From Microvirga sesbaniae (lineage in GTDB: Bacteria; Pseudomonadota; Alphaproteobacteria; Rhizobiales; Beijerinckiaceae): a stretch of 64,000 nt of DNA. Position 1 is the stretch's first letter, and each line of letters starts with the position of its first letter. The stretch lies in NCBI RefSeq assembly GCF_025460805.1, contig NZ_JAMXFJ010000011.1, positions 121,793 to 185,792 of the forward strand. The letters run 5' to 3'. The notes beneath the pieces were generated by a model that saw only the letters and a program-made list of their open reading frames with translations, had not been told where the DNA came from and did not search any database. Made by a program: the position numbers and the translations under genes. Shown here piece by piece: positions 52,821-62,114 of this stretch.

Positions 52821-53498
52821 ATTGTTGCGCAACCAACCATCTAGGACGATCGCGACATTCCCGAAGTGAAGTAGCTTGGGGTGATGCGCATGGGAGATGG
52901 GTTAAAAGGTGCAATTGGTAGGCCGTACCTTCCAAATTGCCCAATGCTGCTCTCTTTGGGCCGTCCATTCCCCCATCCGAATATAGGGCAGGGGAACCCA
53001 GAAAGGTGTCGCGCGGCACCTGGGCGAAGATCTATCAACGTCCTGAATCCGTCTTTCTTAACTGATTCTCGATTTATATTAGACCACCTCGTGCCGAGGC
53101 AGTGGCGCTGCGGGATGCCGCACGACAAGATTCGGTATCTGGCCTCGTCTGACGTAATACTAATGCCGACATAGCCAAGTTCTACGTTCTCGCCGTCAAG
53201 GGCAAGCTTACTCGGCGAAGCCGCCTTAATCCGTGAGCGGGGCCGCGTTGGCCCACCGGTCCGCGTAAGATCGAGTTGCATGAAACTAAGCGCAGCGCTG
53301 TAGAAGCCCCAGGGACCTGGCTTCGCTGCAAGCGGAGGTACGGTTGCGCCCGACGGCTCGATTGACGATAAGCCCTTACCGCGCCAGCTTCATGATCTCC
53401 GGCAAGTTCCCAACCCATACGCCGGGCTCTCACTGATCCATTGTTCTTCCGACCGAGACATCGGCATCAGTGGCACTCGATTACGAGCACGAGGCATC
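52821..53498. other. Intergenic stretch after the palindrome cluster
   Basis: Frames on both strands are open for up to 146 codons (minus, 52841-53281), but without family match or good start sites. Together with 52237-52418 it makes about 1.2 kb of non-coding DNA around the par sites. Confidence 0.4.
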
Positions 53499-54673
53499 AT
53501 GAAAAGCAGGACCTTCACCCAGTCCTTGGCCGCTTTATCCGCTGCTCCTTTCCTCCCCCAGCAAGCCACCGCCTCCCCTCCTTCGGCGGCTGCTTCCACA
53601 GGTCCTGCGCTCATGGGCGATCCATCACGGACGTGCCCTGGATCAAGATCGGCCAACATACCCTCACCCGCCGGCCGACCGGCTGCACGGTTATTTTGTG
53701 TGAGGATGGCGGCGTGGATGGTGTGGATATCCGAGGATCCGCCCCTGGTACCCGTGAAACCAACTTGCTCAACCAGACCAACGCCGTTCAACAGGTTCAA
53801 GCCATCCTCCTAGCCGGCGGTAGTGCCTACGGCTTGGAGGCTGCCACTGGTGTGATGAGCAATCTTGAGGAGCGAAAACTCGGGTTCAAGTTGCGCGCCG
53901 GAGTCGTTCCGACAGTGGCAGCTGCCATTCTGATGGACCTCGGTGTGGGGGGACTTCACAATCCGCCCGGATTCCGAGGCCGGCTACCAGGCCGCGCTGG
54001 CTGCCACGTCCGGGCCAGTCCGAGAGGGCAATGTTGGGGCAGGAGCAGGAGCGACAGTAGGCAAGATGTTCGGGTCAGCCTTCGCCATGAAGGGTGACGT
54101 TGGGACGGCCAGCCATCGGGTTCCGGGCACTGACGTCGTGGTCGGCGCTATCGTGGCTGTGAACGCTGTGGGCGACATCTTCCAACCCGACACCTACCAG
54201 ATCCTTGCTGCCGCTGGACGGGGGGCGGACAGGGGTTCCGCGACACCATGGCGGCGATCATGGGCGGCTACCGCGTCGTGACATCGCGCGGCAGCAACAC
54301 CACGATTGGGGCAGTGGCCCCCAACGTGCCGTTCAGCCAGGCTGAAAGGAGCAAGATCGCGCCTGTGGCCCGCGATGCCTTCGCCCGCAGCATCAATCCC
54401 GTGCACACGATGTCGGATGGCAACACGATCTTTGCCCTATCCACCGGCAGGGCCTCATCCGTCTGGGCCTATGTCTCTGCCATCGGGGCGATCGCCGCCA
54501 CCGTGATGGCCCATGCCATAGCCCGAACCGTAGTCCAGGCCGAGAGCCTCGCCGAGCATCAACTCCCGGCTCATAGAGACCACGTGAAAGGACGAAGGAG
54601 CGTTCGGACTTGGTCGCAAAGGGCGGGGAGGGGTCTGAGAGCGCCTCACCTCCGTTCGACAGCAGCCTATTGA
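53499..54673 (+). pseudogene. P1-family (DmpA-like) peptidase with several frameshifts
   Basis: An N-terminal Tat- or Sec-like leader at 53499 (MKSRTFTQSLAALSAAPFLP) is followed by family sequence in three successive frames. These read DVPWIKIGQHTLTRRPTGCT and ILLAGGSAYGLEAATGVM (frame 2); GNVGAGAGATVGKMFG and VGAIVAVNAVGDIFQPD (frame 3); then SNTTIGAVAPNVPFSQAERS with VARDAFARSINPVHTMSDGN (a further frame). Shifts are near 53620, 53950 and 54230. P1 peptidases are Ntn-type autoprocessing aminopeptidases. With at least three lesions this copy is dead. Confidence 0.85.
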
Positions 54674-54728
54674 GGGTGGGCCGCTTCACTATGGGCCTCG
54701 CGCGTTAACCATATTCCCCGACGACGCG

Positions 54729-55652
54729 CTATTCAGCATTATGCAAGGATGTCGGCAGCGCCAGCCCGGCCGGATGCGCGCGATCGAGTTGCTGCTTGAC
54801 GGAAGAGGCATTCCATTTTGTCCCGCCGCGCGGGGCTCGCTCTCGCATGCGTTTAAGTTGCAACACTATACCTCGCAGTGACAGATCCGGATCGGCCATC
54901 GCAATGCCAGCGATCAGCGTCATGAGCCGGTCGTCAGACCGGAGGGGAGGGATTTCTGAAGCAGCGCCGGATCAGCCATGCGCTGCGAGACCAGTTTTCG
55001 AACCGCGCGCGGAAGGCGCTCCTGCGTCCAGTTATGGCCCCATCCATTCAAAACCTGAACTACGTTCGCCCATGAGTGCCCCGGCCGCATTCGTTTCACT
55101 GTGGGCATCCACCGATCAGCCGTCGCAATGAGCGGCTCGAGATACCTCTTTTCCCTAGCAAATGTCAGTTTGCGGATGGTATCCGGGCGTTGTTCGCGAA
55201 CCCCGGGGTCTGCCGAGGATCTTCCCGCGGGCCTTGGCAGCCCGTAACCCGGCCTTGGTGCGCTCGGAGATCAGTGATCGCTCAAGCTGCGCCACAGCAC
55301 CGAGCACTTGCAGCGAGAACATGCCCTGGGGCGTCGATGTCTCAATCGCATCCTGAAGTGACTTGAAATGCGCTCCCGTCTTCGCCAGCCCCTCGATGAC
55401 CTCGGGCAAATGGCTCACTGATCGTGTCAGCCGGTCGAGGCGCACGACCACGAGCACGTCTCCAGCCCGGAGCTCTCTGAGCAGTTGAGCGAGAACCGGA
55501 CGAGCCCGGGATGCCCCTGACCCTTGCTCCTGATGGATCGTCACGCAGCCGGCCGCCTTGAGCTCGATGAGCTGGGCGTCCGTCATCTGGTCCTCGGTCG
55601 ACACACGGGCATAGCCGATCAGTCGCCGTTTCGGGACCGGGGAGAGGGCCAT
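54729..55652 (-). pseudogene. Serine recombinase, paralog of 28714-29637, broken by two frameshifts
   Basis: The N-terminal catalytic domain (from 55652) is whole and very like the first copy: RLIGYARVSTEDQ, EQGSGASRARPVL and SLISERTKAGLRAAKA. A one-base slip near 55190 breaks the reading (the correct frame goes on VREQRPDTIRKLTFAREKRY). A second near 54925 precedes the C-terminal block LIAGIAMADPDLSLRGIVLQ. The domain order shows what the intact C-terminus looks like and proves that the first copy is shifted too. It follows a broken PIN toxin on the same strand. Confidence 0.85.
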
Positions 55653-55712
55653 CAGAGTCGCTAATCTCGGCCCGGTTCTCCGGCTTACTATAGAGAAGAT
55701 GACGTCCGAAGC

Positions 55713-56144
55713 TTATACGGCTGACACCAGGTTGGTGGTCGACCATGAAGGCCAGCCGGTCCCTGCGAAATCACGATCGTGGCTCCATAGGTCAGCATCC
55801 AAGGTCCAGGCCAACACCAGCAAGTGGGCATAGGTGACGCTGCCGTTGCGGGACGCCGGCCCGCTCCTGAGCGCTGTTTCGGCCGCTGTCCTATCCTCGT
55901 CGGCGACGTCCTCACGGGCAATTATGGTCACGAGATCAAGCAGGCTTTCTAGAACGGCGAGATCGCTGGGCCTGACGTGCCCAACCACGCGATAGGCCTC
56001 ATTAAAGGCTTCTTCGCTTGTGATCAGGCTTCACCGCCCTGAGATCAGGTCCAGGTGTCCACCGGTCGTTGACCCCAGGACCGCGGCCACGAGGATACTG
56101 GCGTCGACCACCAAGGCTACTGGGACGTCGCGCGGTCGGGTCAA
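55713..56144 (-). pseudogene. PIN-domain toxin with an in-frame stop
   Basis: A TTG start overlaps the antitoxin stop (TTGA). The frame reads VVDASILVAAVLGSTTGG with the first PIN Asp, then a TGA at 56031-56033. The same frame continues SLITSEEAFNEAYRVVGHVR with a conserved Glu and ends with TLDADLWSHDRDFAGTG, the last PIN acidic cluster. Only one codon is at fault. The remaining GTG-started piece (55713-55988) lacks the first active-site Asp. Confidence 0.8.
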
Positions 56145-56353
56145 GGACCGAACTCGCGATCAAGGGCAGCCTGCTCCTCAGGGGAGCGTCGGGATTCCGC
56201 CTGTGCCAGTGCCTGACAGAACCGTGCCCGGGCCGCCTCAGAAGCGGGGCGCAGGGGAACGAGCAGAGCAACGGCCCGCCCGTCGCTCTGCACCGGAACA
56301 GCTCCGGGGAGCTGCTCGATCGAAGCCGCCGACAGTTCCTGGAGTTCTCTCAT
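56141..56353 (-). CDS. Phd/YefM-like antitoxin
   Basis: The 70-residue protein starts MRELQELSAASIEQLPGAVP and has the DGRAVALLVPLRPASE beta strand of Phd-type antitoxins, followed by an acidic helix (QALAQAESRRSPEEQAALDR) that should bind the PIN toxin. The stop overlaps the toxin start. Since the toxin has a nonsense codon, the antitoxin may be a leftover. A longer frame to 56437 begins with unlike sequence and is not preferred. Confidence 0.75.
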   Translation of the reverse strand: MRELQELSAASIEQLPGAVPVQSDGRAVALLVPLRPASEAARARFCQALAQAESRRSPEEQAALDREFGP

Positions 56354-56824
56354 CGTTACCGCACGTGCTATGGCATGTATGTAAACATGCAGGGCGGCAT
56401 TTTCCAAGCAAGTCGAAGACGGTTTGTACAATTTCATGAGACGCGTACTAAAGGTCGTTTGAAGACGTCTTTCAAGATACCTTTTTAATCAGTCGGGGAG
56501 GGGAGGGCTTCCCCGTAACGGCCGAAAATGCTTTGGAAATAAGGGCATTAGCGACCCTGCTGACGAGAAGAGTCAACCTAAGCCTCGGCGATCGGATCCC
56601 GAACGAAGCGGCTCATGATGCTGTCCGCTTCAACGGCACAAATCCCAATAACAGGCCGTAGGTAATTCCCGTTTAGGTTCTTCTGTCGCCCCAACACTTA
56701 GCGAAATCAATAGTTTATCTGTCAACACGAAGCGAAGATTTCGGAGGCCAGCGGATTGGCACCGGAACAAGCCTTGAGCCTAAACACACGGAACGAAGGA
56801 CCCAGCAAGAACGCGCCTCCAGGA
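56354..56824. other. Intergenic region, AT-rich in part
   Basis: It contains the promoter area of the antitoxin operon (lower GC, with CATTTTCCAAGC and AAATTTCATG-like words near 56395-56440) and a stretch without any gene up to the end of the DnaJ gene. A GC-rich hairpin-like word (GGGGAGGGGAGGGCTTCCCCG) lies at 56495-56515. Confidence 0.4.
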
Positions 56825-57535
56825 CTACCTGTGTCCCAGTCTCAACAGAACGTCCTTGGCCTGGTTGACGCGTGCCGCGAGATAGGTCGAACCGCCTTGG
56901 TCCGGGTGGAGCTTCTTCATCAAAGTCCGATGGGCTCGCCGGATGTCCTCAGGGCTGGCCCCAGGCTGAAGATCCAGGATCCGGTACGCTTCCTCCGGGG
57001 TCATCGCGGCCGAAGGGGAGGGAGTGTCGGCCTGTGACGCCTCCCCGGTCTGGGCGTATTCCCGCCAATGCGGAAACCGGCGGTCAAGGTAGGCCTCGAG
57101 AAGGCGAGCACCATCAGGATCGCCGGCATGGCACTCGGCAAGCAGATCCCGCAGGCAAGCCTCATTCAGGGCCTCGAGTTGCTGTCCCGCGAAGGCACCA
57201 GCAAGCACCGTGCCTGTCATCTCCCCGCTATCATGATCCAGCGTCATCTCGATCCGCTGCGAGCGAACGCGTGAGGTGCGGCCGGAGGTCCGCTGTGCCC
57301 GCACACCAGCATGAGGCCAGGGTAGGCGGCTCCATCCGAGCAGCCAAGCTCCGAAGCTTCCGATCAGCAGGGCCATGTCGATCCGTCCCCGCGCCGCAAG
57401 CAGGCCCGCGAGACCCAGCGCCACAACCCCGCCGGTGACTTTGAGAAACCTCGCCAGAGTAGCAGGGTTCGCATGCGCAAAGTTGCTCAGGAACCACCAC
57501 AGAACCACGACGGCCGCAATGCCATACAGCAGCAT
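56825..57535 (-). CDS. Membrane protein with C-terminal DnaJ domain
   Basis: The 236-residue protein has two membrane segments at the N-terminus (about 3-18 and 30-65), a loop with an alpha-helical domain (about 110-150) and a J domain at the end (about 178-236). The J domain reads PEEAYRILDLQPGASPEDIR, then the HPD motif in KKLHPDQGG. Such DnaJ-like membrane proteins resemble TIM14/DjlA types and recruit DnaK to the membrane. Its start overlaps the stop of the VWA gene by one base (TGATG), so the pair is coupled. Confidence 0.8.
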   Translation of the reverse strand: MLLYGIAAVVVLWWFLSNFAHANPATLARFLKVTGGVVALGLAGLLAARGRIDMALLIGSFGAWLLGWSRLPWPHAGVRAQRTSGRTSRVRSQRIEMTLDHDSGEMTGTVLAGAFAGQQLEALNEACLRDLLAECHAGDPDGARLLEAYLDRRFPHWREYAQTGEASQADTPSPSAAMTPEEAYRILDLQPGASPEDIRRAHRTLMKKLHPDQGGSTYLAARVNQAKDVLLRLGHR

Positions 57536-58263
57536 CACGGTCTGCGCTCAGTAATGGCCGTGAGCAGGCCCCGGGCCTGCGCGCTGCCGGCCGTCAGCCG
57601 GGCAAGCCCCGCGATGCCACCGGTCGCATAGGCGGCTGCGGCCCGCAGGAGTTCGGACAGGGCCTGGGGAGCTCCGGCATCGAACCGGGTATAGGCGCCG
57701 CCGCTCAGGCGGGCGATCTCCTGAAACGCTCCAGCCGCATCAGGGTCGTCCCCCTCGTGGAACATGAAGGCCTTGACCCCAAGGAGACCCAGTTCTCCCG
57801 CGACGGCACAGAGATCGTCGATCGGCTCCTCCATGGCATCGCCAACGTAGACGAGCACTTTTACCGGCGTTTGGCCTGCCTCGGCCCGGACATGACGGAG
57901 CACCCGCCCGATCTGGGTCTGACCACCCCGGCAGCTGATCCTAGTCATAAGATCGGTCAGAGCCCGTGCGTCGGCGACCCAGCGGGACGCGCGGCACTCG
58001 CCGAACCCCCGGAAGTAGACCAGCTGCACCGAGAGACCATCGGCCTCACTGGTCGTAGCAAACATCTCGCCCTGGACGCGGCAGGCGAGATCCCAGGTCG
58101 GCTGTCGACTCATCGTGGCATCAAGGGCGAACACGAGACGCGCTCGGGGCGCATTGCCCGTCAGTGGCCCAAGACGCTTGGCCTCTGTCAGGAAGGAGTC
58201 GATCATCGAAGGCGGACTGGCGCCGGGGATGGGTGATCGTGTGAGATCCTTCTTGTCAACCAT
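57535..58263 (-). CDS. VWA-domain protein coupled to the DnaJ-like gene
   Basis: The 242-residue protein has a von Willebrand factor A fold (about 40-190). It reads RLVFALDATMSRQPTWDLAC where the MIDAS D-x-S-x-S motif is altered to DATMS, then VQLVYFRGFGECRASRWV, and later LVYVGDAMEEPIDDLC. The C-terminal part is helical. ATG at 58263 follows GGGAGAG. VWA proteins of this size next to a J-domain gene occur in alphaproteobacterial genomes; I infer a chaperone-linked assembly role but have no direct evidence. Confidence 0.8.
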   Translation of the reverse strand: MVDKKDLTRSPIPGASPPSMIDSFLTEAKRLGPLTGNAPRARLVFALDATMSRQPTWDLACRVQGEMFATTSEADGLSVQLVYFRGFGECRASRWVADARALTDLMTRISCRGGQTQIGRVLRHVRAEAGQTPVKVLVYVGDAMEEPIDDLCAVAGELGLLGVKAFMFHEGDDPDAAGAFQEIARLSGGAYTRFDAGAPQALSELLRAAAAYATGGIAGLARLTAGSAQARGLLTAITERRP

Positions 58264-58598
58264 CGTCTCTCCCTCTCCCAAGATGTGGGGTTGCAGCGAG
58301 TGCCTGTAAATCCGGGGATAGAGGTTTCACGAAGCATGCCCTTCTTGAGGCGCCTGCCAGGATGAGCAGCAAGCCTGATCGTTGCGCCGACGACTCACGT
58401 GCAGCCGAGGAGCGCATACAATGGTTGCGCCCTCCCACCCGCGAACTCACTCAGTCTGCCGCACGAACTTACCGGCCAGACCCGCTACAAAGCATGAGGC
58501 ATCGTGTAGGGCCTCTCCGGCTCGTGAGGCAGCGCCTCTTTGTCGCCTTACTGCCATGGTTCAGGGCTCTTGGATGAACCTTAACCGGAGAAGGCAGC
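58264..58598. other. Intergenic region between divergent operons
   Basis: These 335 bases carry the promoters for the VWA-DnaJ pair (leftward) and the zinc-ribbon gene (rightward). No terminator or repeat was seen. Confidence 0.35.
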
Positions 58599-58925
58599 TT
58601 GTTCGAGGATCTTGGGAGCACGCGAATCAAACTGGCCTGTCCTCGCTGCCAGCAGATGTTCAAGGTTCGACTGCGGAAGCCTCGGTTTGGAGCCGATCTC
58701 ACCTGCCGGCTGTGCCGCCATGAGTTCTCGGCCAGAGATGTGTCGCATCGGATCGAGGTCTCTGATGCCTTGGCTCGCCTGCAACAGGTCGTGAAGCGCC
58801 GCGTGCGGCTTACGAAGCCTCCCGGCCAAGGCGGAGCTGTCGATGGTGCCAGAGGTCACCACCAGGCTGAGATCTCAGCTGCCCTGACGAAGCTGCAACC
58901 CAGCGGGTGCAGCACAGAAGCTTGA
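58599..58925 (+). CDS. Small zinc-ribbon protein
   Basis: The 108-residue protein contains two C-x2-C knuckles (CPRC at about 14-17 and CRLC at about 36-39) spaced 18 residues, a zinc ribbon. The start is TTG with GGAG nine bases upstream. The rest is basic and helical. Its role is unknown; such proteins may bind RNA, DNA or a partner. The next gene, a penicillin-binding protein, starts 87 bases on. Confidence 0.6.
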   Translation: MFEDLGSTRIKLACPRCQQMFKVRLRKPRFGADLTCRLCRHEFSARDVSHRIEVSDALARLQQVVKRRVRLTKPPGQGGAVDGARGHHQAEISAALTKLQPSGCSTEA

Positions 58926-59012
58926 CTGTAACAGCATACCAGTTTCAGCCATAATCCTCATGTTTGTTGAAGGTCCTGGCGCCGAATCGGTTGGCGCGTC
59001 ATAGGGCCTGAA

Positions 59013-60932
59013 ATGACCCGCGCTCTGGCTGTTGCCACTGCTCTTTTGCTCGCTATCCTCTCCCACGCACCAACCGCAAACGCCGCAGACCCGGTTCACT
59101 TCTGGGATCTCCAGCCGCGATCGCTCCGTCTCCTCGTTTCCTCCCCACAAGTAATGGTCACCCGCACCAGGACGGGTTGGGATGCCTATTGCCGCTGCCC
59201 GGTGGTTCTCGCTCCGTCCGAGATCCCCGAGGTGATGAAGAAGGCCATCGTGGCAGTCGAGGACAAGCGCTACTTCGAGCACAGTGGCGTGGATGTGATC
59301 TCGCTACTGTCGGTACTCAAAGGAGGTCTCACCCGTGGTGGCAGCACGATCCCGATGCAGCTCCTCAAGAATTTGGTCTTCCACGATCTCAGAGCGAGCG
59401 ATGTGCTCAGCCGCCTCGAGCGCAAAGGGGCGGAGGTCTGGTACGCCGGCCTCTTCGATGAGGCCGTCGGCAAGGAGGAACTCCTGGCGGCCTACCTCAA
59501 CCAGATCGAGTTCGGCGGGCGCGACATTGTCGGGCTGTACCGGGCGAGCCGGCACTACTTCCGCAAGGAGCCCAGGGACCTGACGCTGTACGAGGCCGCG
59601 CTGCTGGCCGGCATGGTCAAGGCGCCCGCACGGCTCAATCCGATCCGTGAGCAGACCCGGGAGCGGGCACATGAGCGCGCGCTTCTCGTCCTGAAGCTCA
59701 TGAGCGAGCAGGGCCTGATTAGCGACAAGGAGCGCCGTCAGGCTGAGAGGGCAGGGATCCGCCCCGGCCTGCTGCCGGAGTTCAAGATCCAGCCGCAGGC
59801 TTTTACCGAATGGGTGGTGGAGACCTGGGGGGACAGGTACGTGCAGCCGGGAGAGACGGTCCGTTTCTTCGTCACCTTGAATCCCCGCATCCAGCACCTG
59901 GCGGAGCACCAGCTCAGCAGGCTCGTCAAGGACGGGGCTGTCCCGCCCGCGTATGACGCCGGTGCCGTCATGATGGCCCCGAACGGACGCGTGCAGGCAA
60001 TGGTCGGCTCCGTCGATTGGTCCCAGCGGCAGTTCAACAATGCCGTGAAGGCCCGCGTGCAGACCGGTTCGACGGCGAAGTTGCCGCTGCTGATTGCCGC
60101 CTGCGAGGCCGGCAAGAGCCCTGAAAGCCGCGTCCTCGACCAGCCCGTCAAAGGAAACTGGCCTTCGAACGGCGCACTGGGCTACCGCGGGCAGACAACG
60201 CTGAAGGAGGCAATGGCCTCGTCACGAAATGCCGCGGCGGTGCGGTTGGCGCGAGAGATCGGAGCCGACACCCTTGCGGACGTCAGCCGACGCACCGGCA
60301 TCGATCCTGGTCCCACGGATGATCCAAGCTTCATCCTCGGCTCATACTCGAGCAATGTCATGACCATGACGGCAGCCTACGCGTCGGTGGCCAATGGCGG
60401 CTACCAGGTCACCCCGTCGGGAGTGCTCGCGGTGGTCGATGGGCGAGGCCAGGTCAGGGCTGACTTTCTGACGACCATGCGCAAGAGGGTCATTCCGGAG
60501 GAGTGTGTCGATCCGACACAGGAGGTTCTCCGCGAGGTGGTTCAGAACGGGACCGGCCGTGCGGCACGGTTGAGAGACTGGACAACCTACGGCAAGACGG
60601 GGACGTCTACCGGGAACACCGATGCCTGGTTTATCGGCTGGAGCGAGCAGCGGGTGCTCGGGATCTGGATGGGCCGGCGGCACGGCGAGACCGGCCCCGC
60701 TCTGGCCGGCGCGGGGGCCCCTGCGGCCTACTTCGGGCGTGTCGCCAACGCAGTGAATGAATGGACCGACCAGCAACAGAAACGTGAGGAGCAACGACTG
60801 GCGAGCGCGCGGACCAAGCGGCCTGCTCAACCGGGCAAGATGGCTGATTGGTTCTCGGGGCTCCGGCCGTCCGTGGCCCTCCCGAAGGGGCGATCGGCTC
60901 ACGATCCTGTACCTGGAGGGAAAAGGACGTGA
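59013..60932 (+). CDS. Class A penicillin-binding protein (transglycosylase/transpeptidase) with signal peptide
   Basis: The 639-residue protein has a GT51 domain (about 60-240; AVEDKRYFEHSGVD, RGGSTIPMQLLKN) and a transpeptidase domain (about 290-570). The transpeptidase has STAK at 353-356, SRN at 404-406 and KTGT at 528-531. Unlike most class A PBPs, it opens with a short cleavable-looking signal (LAVATALLLAILSHAPTANA) instead of a cytoplasmic tail and anchor helix. The protein may be soluble in the periplasm or lipid-free. An MBL-fold gene starts 28 bases downstream on the same strand, so they are likely one operon. Confidence 0.9.
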   Translation: MTRALAVATALLLAILSHAPTANAADPVHFWDLQPRSLRLLVSSPQVMVTRTRTGWDAYCRCPVVLAPSEIPEVMKKAIVAVEDKRYFEHSGVDVISLLSVLKGGLTRGGSTIPMQLLKNLVFHDLRASDVLSRLERKGAEVWYAGLFDEAVGKEELLAAYLNQIEFGGRDIVGLYRASRHYFRKEPRDLTLYEAALLAGMVKAPARLNPIREQTRERAHERALLVLKLMSEQGLISDKERRQAERAGIRPGLLPEFKIQPQAFTEWVVETWGDRYVQPGETVRFFVTLNPRIQHLAEHQLSRLVKDGAVPPAYDAGAVMMAPNGRVQAMVGSVDWSQRQFNNAVKARVQTGSTAKLPLLIAACEAGKSPESRVLDQPVKGNWPSNGALGYRGQTTLKEAMASSRNAAAVRLAREIGADTLADVSRRTGIDPGPTDDPSFILGSYSSNVMTMTAAYASVANGGYQVTPSGVLAVVDGRGQVRADFLTTMRKRVIPEECVDPTQEVLREVVQNGTGRAARLRDWTTYGKTGTSTGNTDAWFIGWSEQRVLGIWMGRRHGETGPALAGAGAPAAYFGRVANAVNEWTDQQQKREEQRLASARTKRPAQPGKMADWFSGLRPSVALPKGRSAHDPVPGGKRT

Positions 60933-60960
60933 GCCCGTCAGGCCTCGACAGGGAGCGCGC

Positions 60961-61755
60961 ATGACGACGACAGCACAAAGCCTTTGTGCGGCTGCGTTCG
61001 TGGGCTTGTGCCTGTCCTTACCGGCCGTCGCGGCCGAGCCAGAGAGCTGCCCGGGATTGATCGCCTCACGAGAGGCCCTGTTCTCCTGGGCAGCGTTGCG
61101 CCAGGATGAGGTTGGCCTGACGTTTGTCGGCCACGCCACTTTCCTGATCGAGACGCCGCAGGGGGTGCGGATTGCCACCGACTACAGTGACGGCAGCCGC
61201 CCTTCCATCACCCCTGACGTGGCCACGATGAACAAGGCTCATGCCACCCACTTCAGCTATCACCCTGATCCAGCTATCAAGCATGTGCTCAAGGGTTGGA
61301 ACCCGGCCGGAGGTCCCGTTATCCACGACCTGACGGTGCAGGATGTACGCATCCGGAACGTCTCGACCAACATCCGGAACTCTCAAGGGGCAACGGAATA
61401 CGACGGCAATTCCATCTTCGTGTTCGAAACCGCTCAGCTATGCATTGCGCATTTGGGTCACCTGCATCACACCCTCTCGCCCGAGCACCTGAAGAGGCTG
61501 GGGCGGATCGATGTTCTGCTGGTGCCGGTGGATGGCGGCTACACGCTCGAGACGTTTGACATGATGGAGGTGCTGCGCGCGATCAATGCACCGCTCATCG
61601 TCCCGATGCATTACTTTGGGCCGTCAACCCTCAACCGCTTTCTCGCCTCCGCCCGAGCGTACTTCCCGGTGGAGTTCAGCGACACGGCAGCCATCACCCT
61701 GTCCCGTGCCACGCTGCCGAGGAGCCCGAAGATCTTGGTCCTGCCAGGGCATTGA
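60961..61755 (+). CDS. Exported MBL-fold metal-dependent hydrolase
   Basis: The 264-residue protein has a signal peptide (LCAAAFVGLCLSLPAVAA) and an MBL fold of the UlaG-like type (FVGHATFLIETPQGVRIATD). Where the classical HxHxDH motif would be, it reads THFSYHPDPAIKH, and later HLGHLHH and VPMHYFG supply histidines. The reaction is unknown. It follows the penicillin-binding protein gene closely, and the two may act together on cell-wall material (inference). The stop codon overlaps the tRNA-like element by two bases. Confidence 0.8.
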   Translation: MTTTAQSLCAAAFVGLCLSLPAVAAEPESCPGLIASREALFSWAALRQDEVGLTFVGHATFLIETPQGVRIATDYSDGSRPSITPDVATMNKAHATHFSYHPDPAIKHVLKGWNPAGGPVIHDLTVQDVRIRNVSTNIRNSQGATEYDGNSIFVFETAQLCIAHLGHLHHTLSPEHLKRLGRIDVLLVPVDGGYTLETFDMMEVLRAINAPLIVPMHYFGPSTLNRFLASARAYFPVEFSDTAAITLSRATLPRSPKILVLPGH

Positions 61756-61833
61756 GCGGTGGCGGAGCAGGTGCATTAGACCATCTGACTTTTAATCAGA
61801 GGGTCCTGGGTTCGAGTCCCAGCGCGCTCACCA
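61754..61833 (+). tRNA. tRNA-Lys(UUU)-like element with weak D arm
   Basis: The 3' half is canonical: anticodon stem TCTGA/TCAGA with loop CTTTTAA (anticodon UUU), five-base variable loop, T arm CTGGG-TTCGAGT-CCCAG, then CGCGCTC-A and an encoded CCA. The 5' half is poor: GAGCGGT pairs only over its first five bases, and no regular D stem is found in the 23 bases that follow. It overlaps the stop codon of the MBL gene. It may be a decayed or chimeric tRNA, or a recombination target built from a tRNA 3' end. Confidence 0.4.
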
Positions 61834-62114
61834 ATAATATCAAAGGGTTACCGGCATCTGCCCTTTGAGCGACTTCTCTCCAGGTAGCCAATAGGTAGCC
61901 AGACGTTTCAGGTGGAAGGGATACGAGCTCGTCCGAGGCGGAGGCAACCTCCGAGCTAGCATGCCAAGGTGAGTCGCTCCGCGCCTGCGTCCCGTCCACT
62001 TCGGCTCAATTTGAAGATCTGCCGCGGAACCGCCCATGATGAGGCCCGAAAGGTCTGGTGTCTGGTCTCTCGCCGTAAGCAGACCTTCACCCAGCACTCC
62101 TGAACTTCCCAGAT

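Noticed and set aside
52841..53281. 146-codon minus-strand frame near the palindromes
   Set aside because: No ribosome-binding site, no family, composition typical of chance frames; kept as non-coding.
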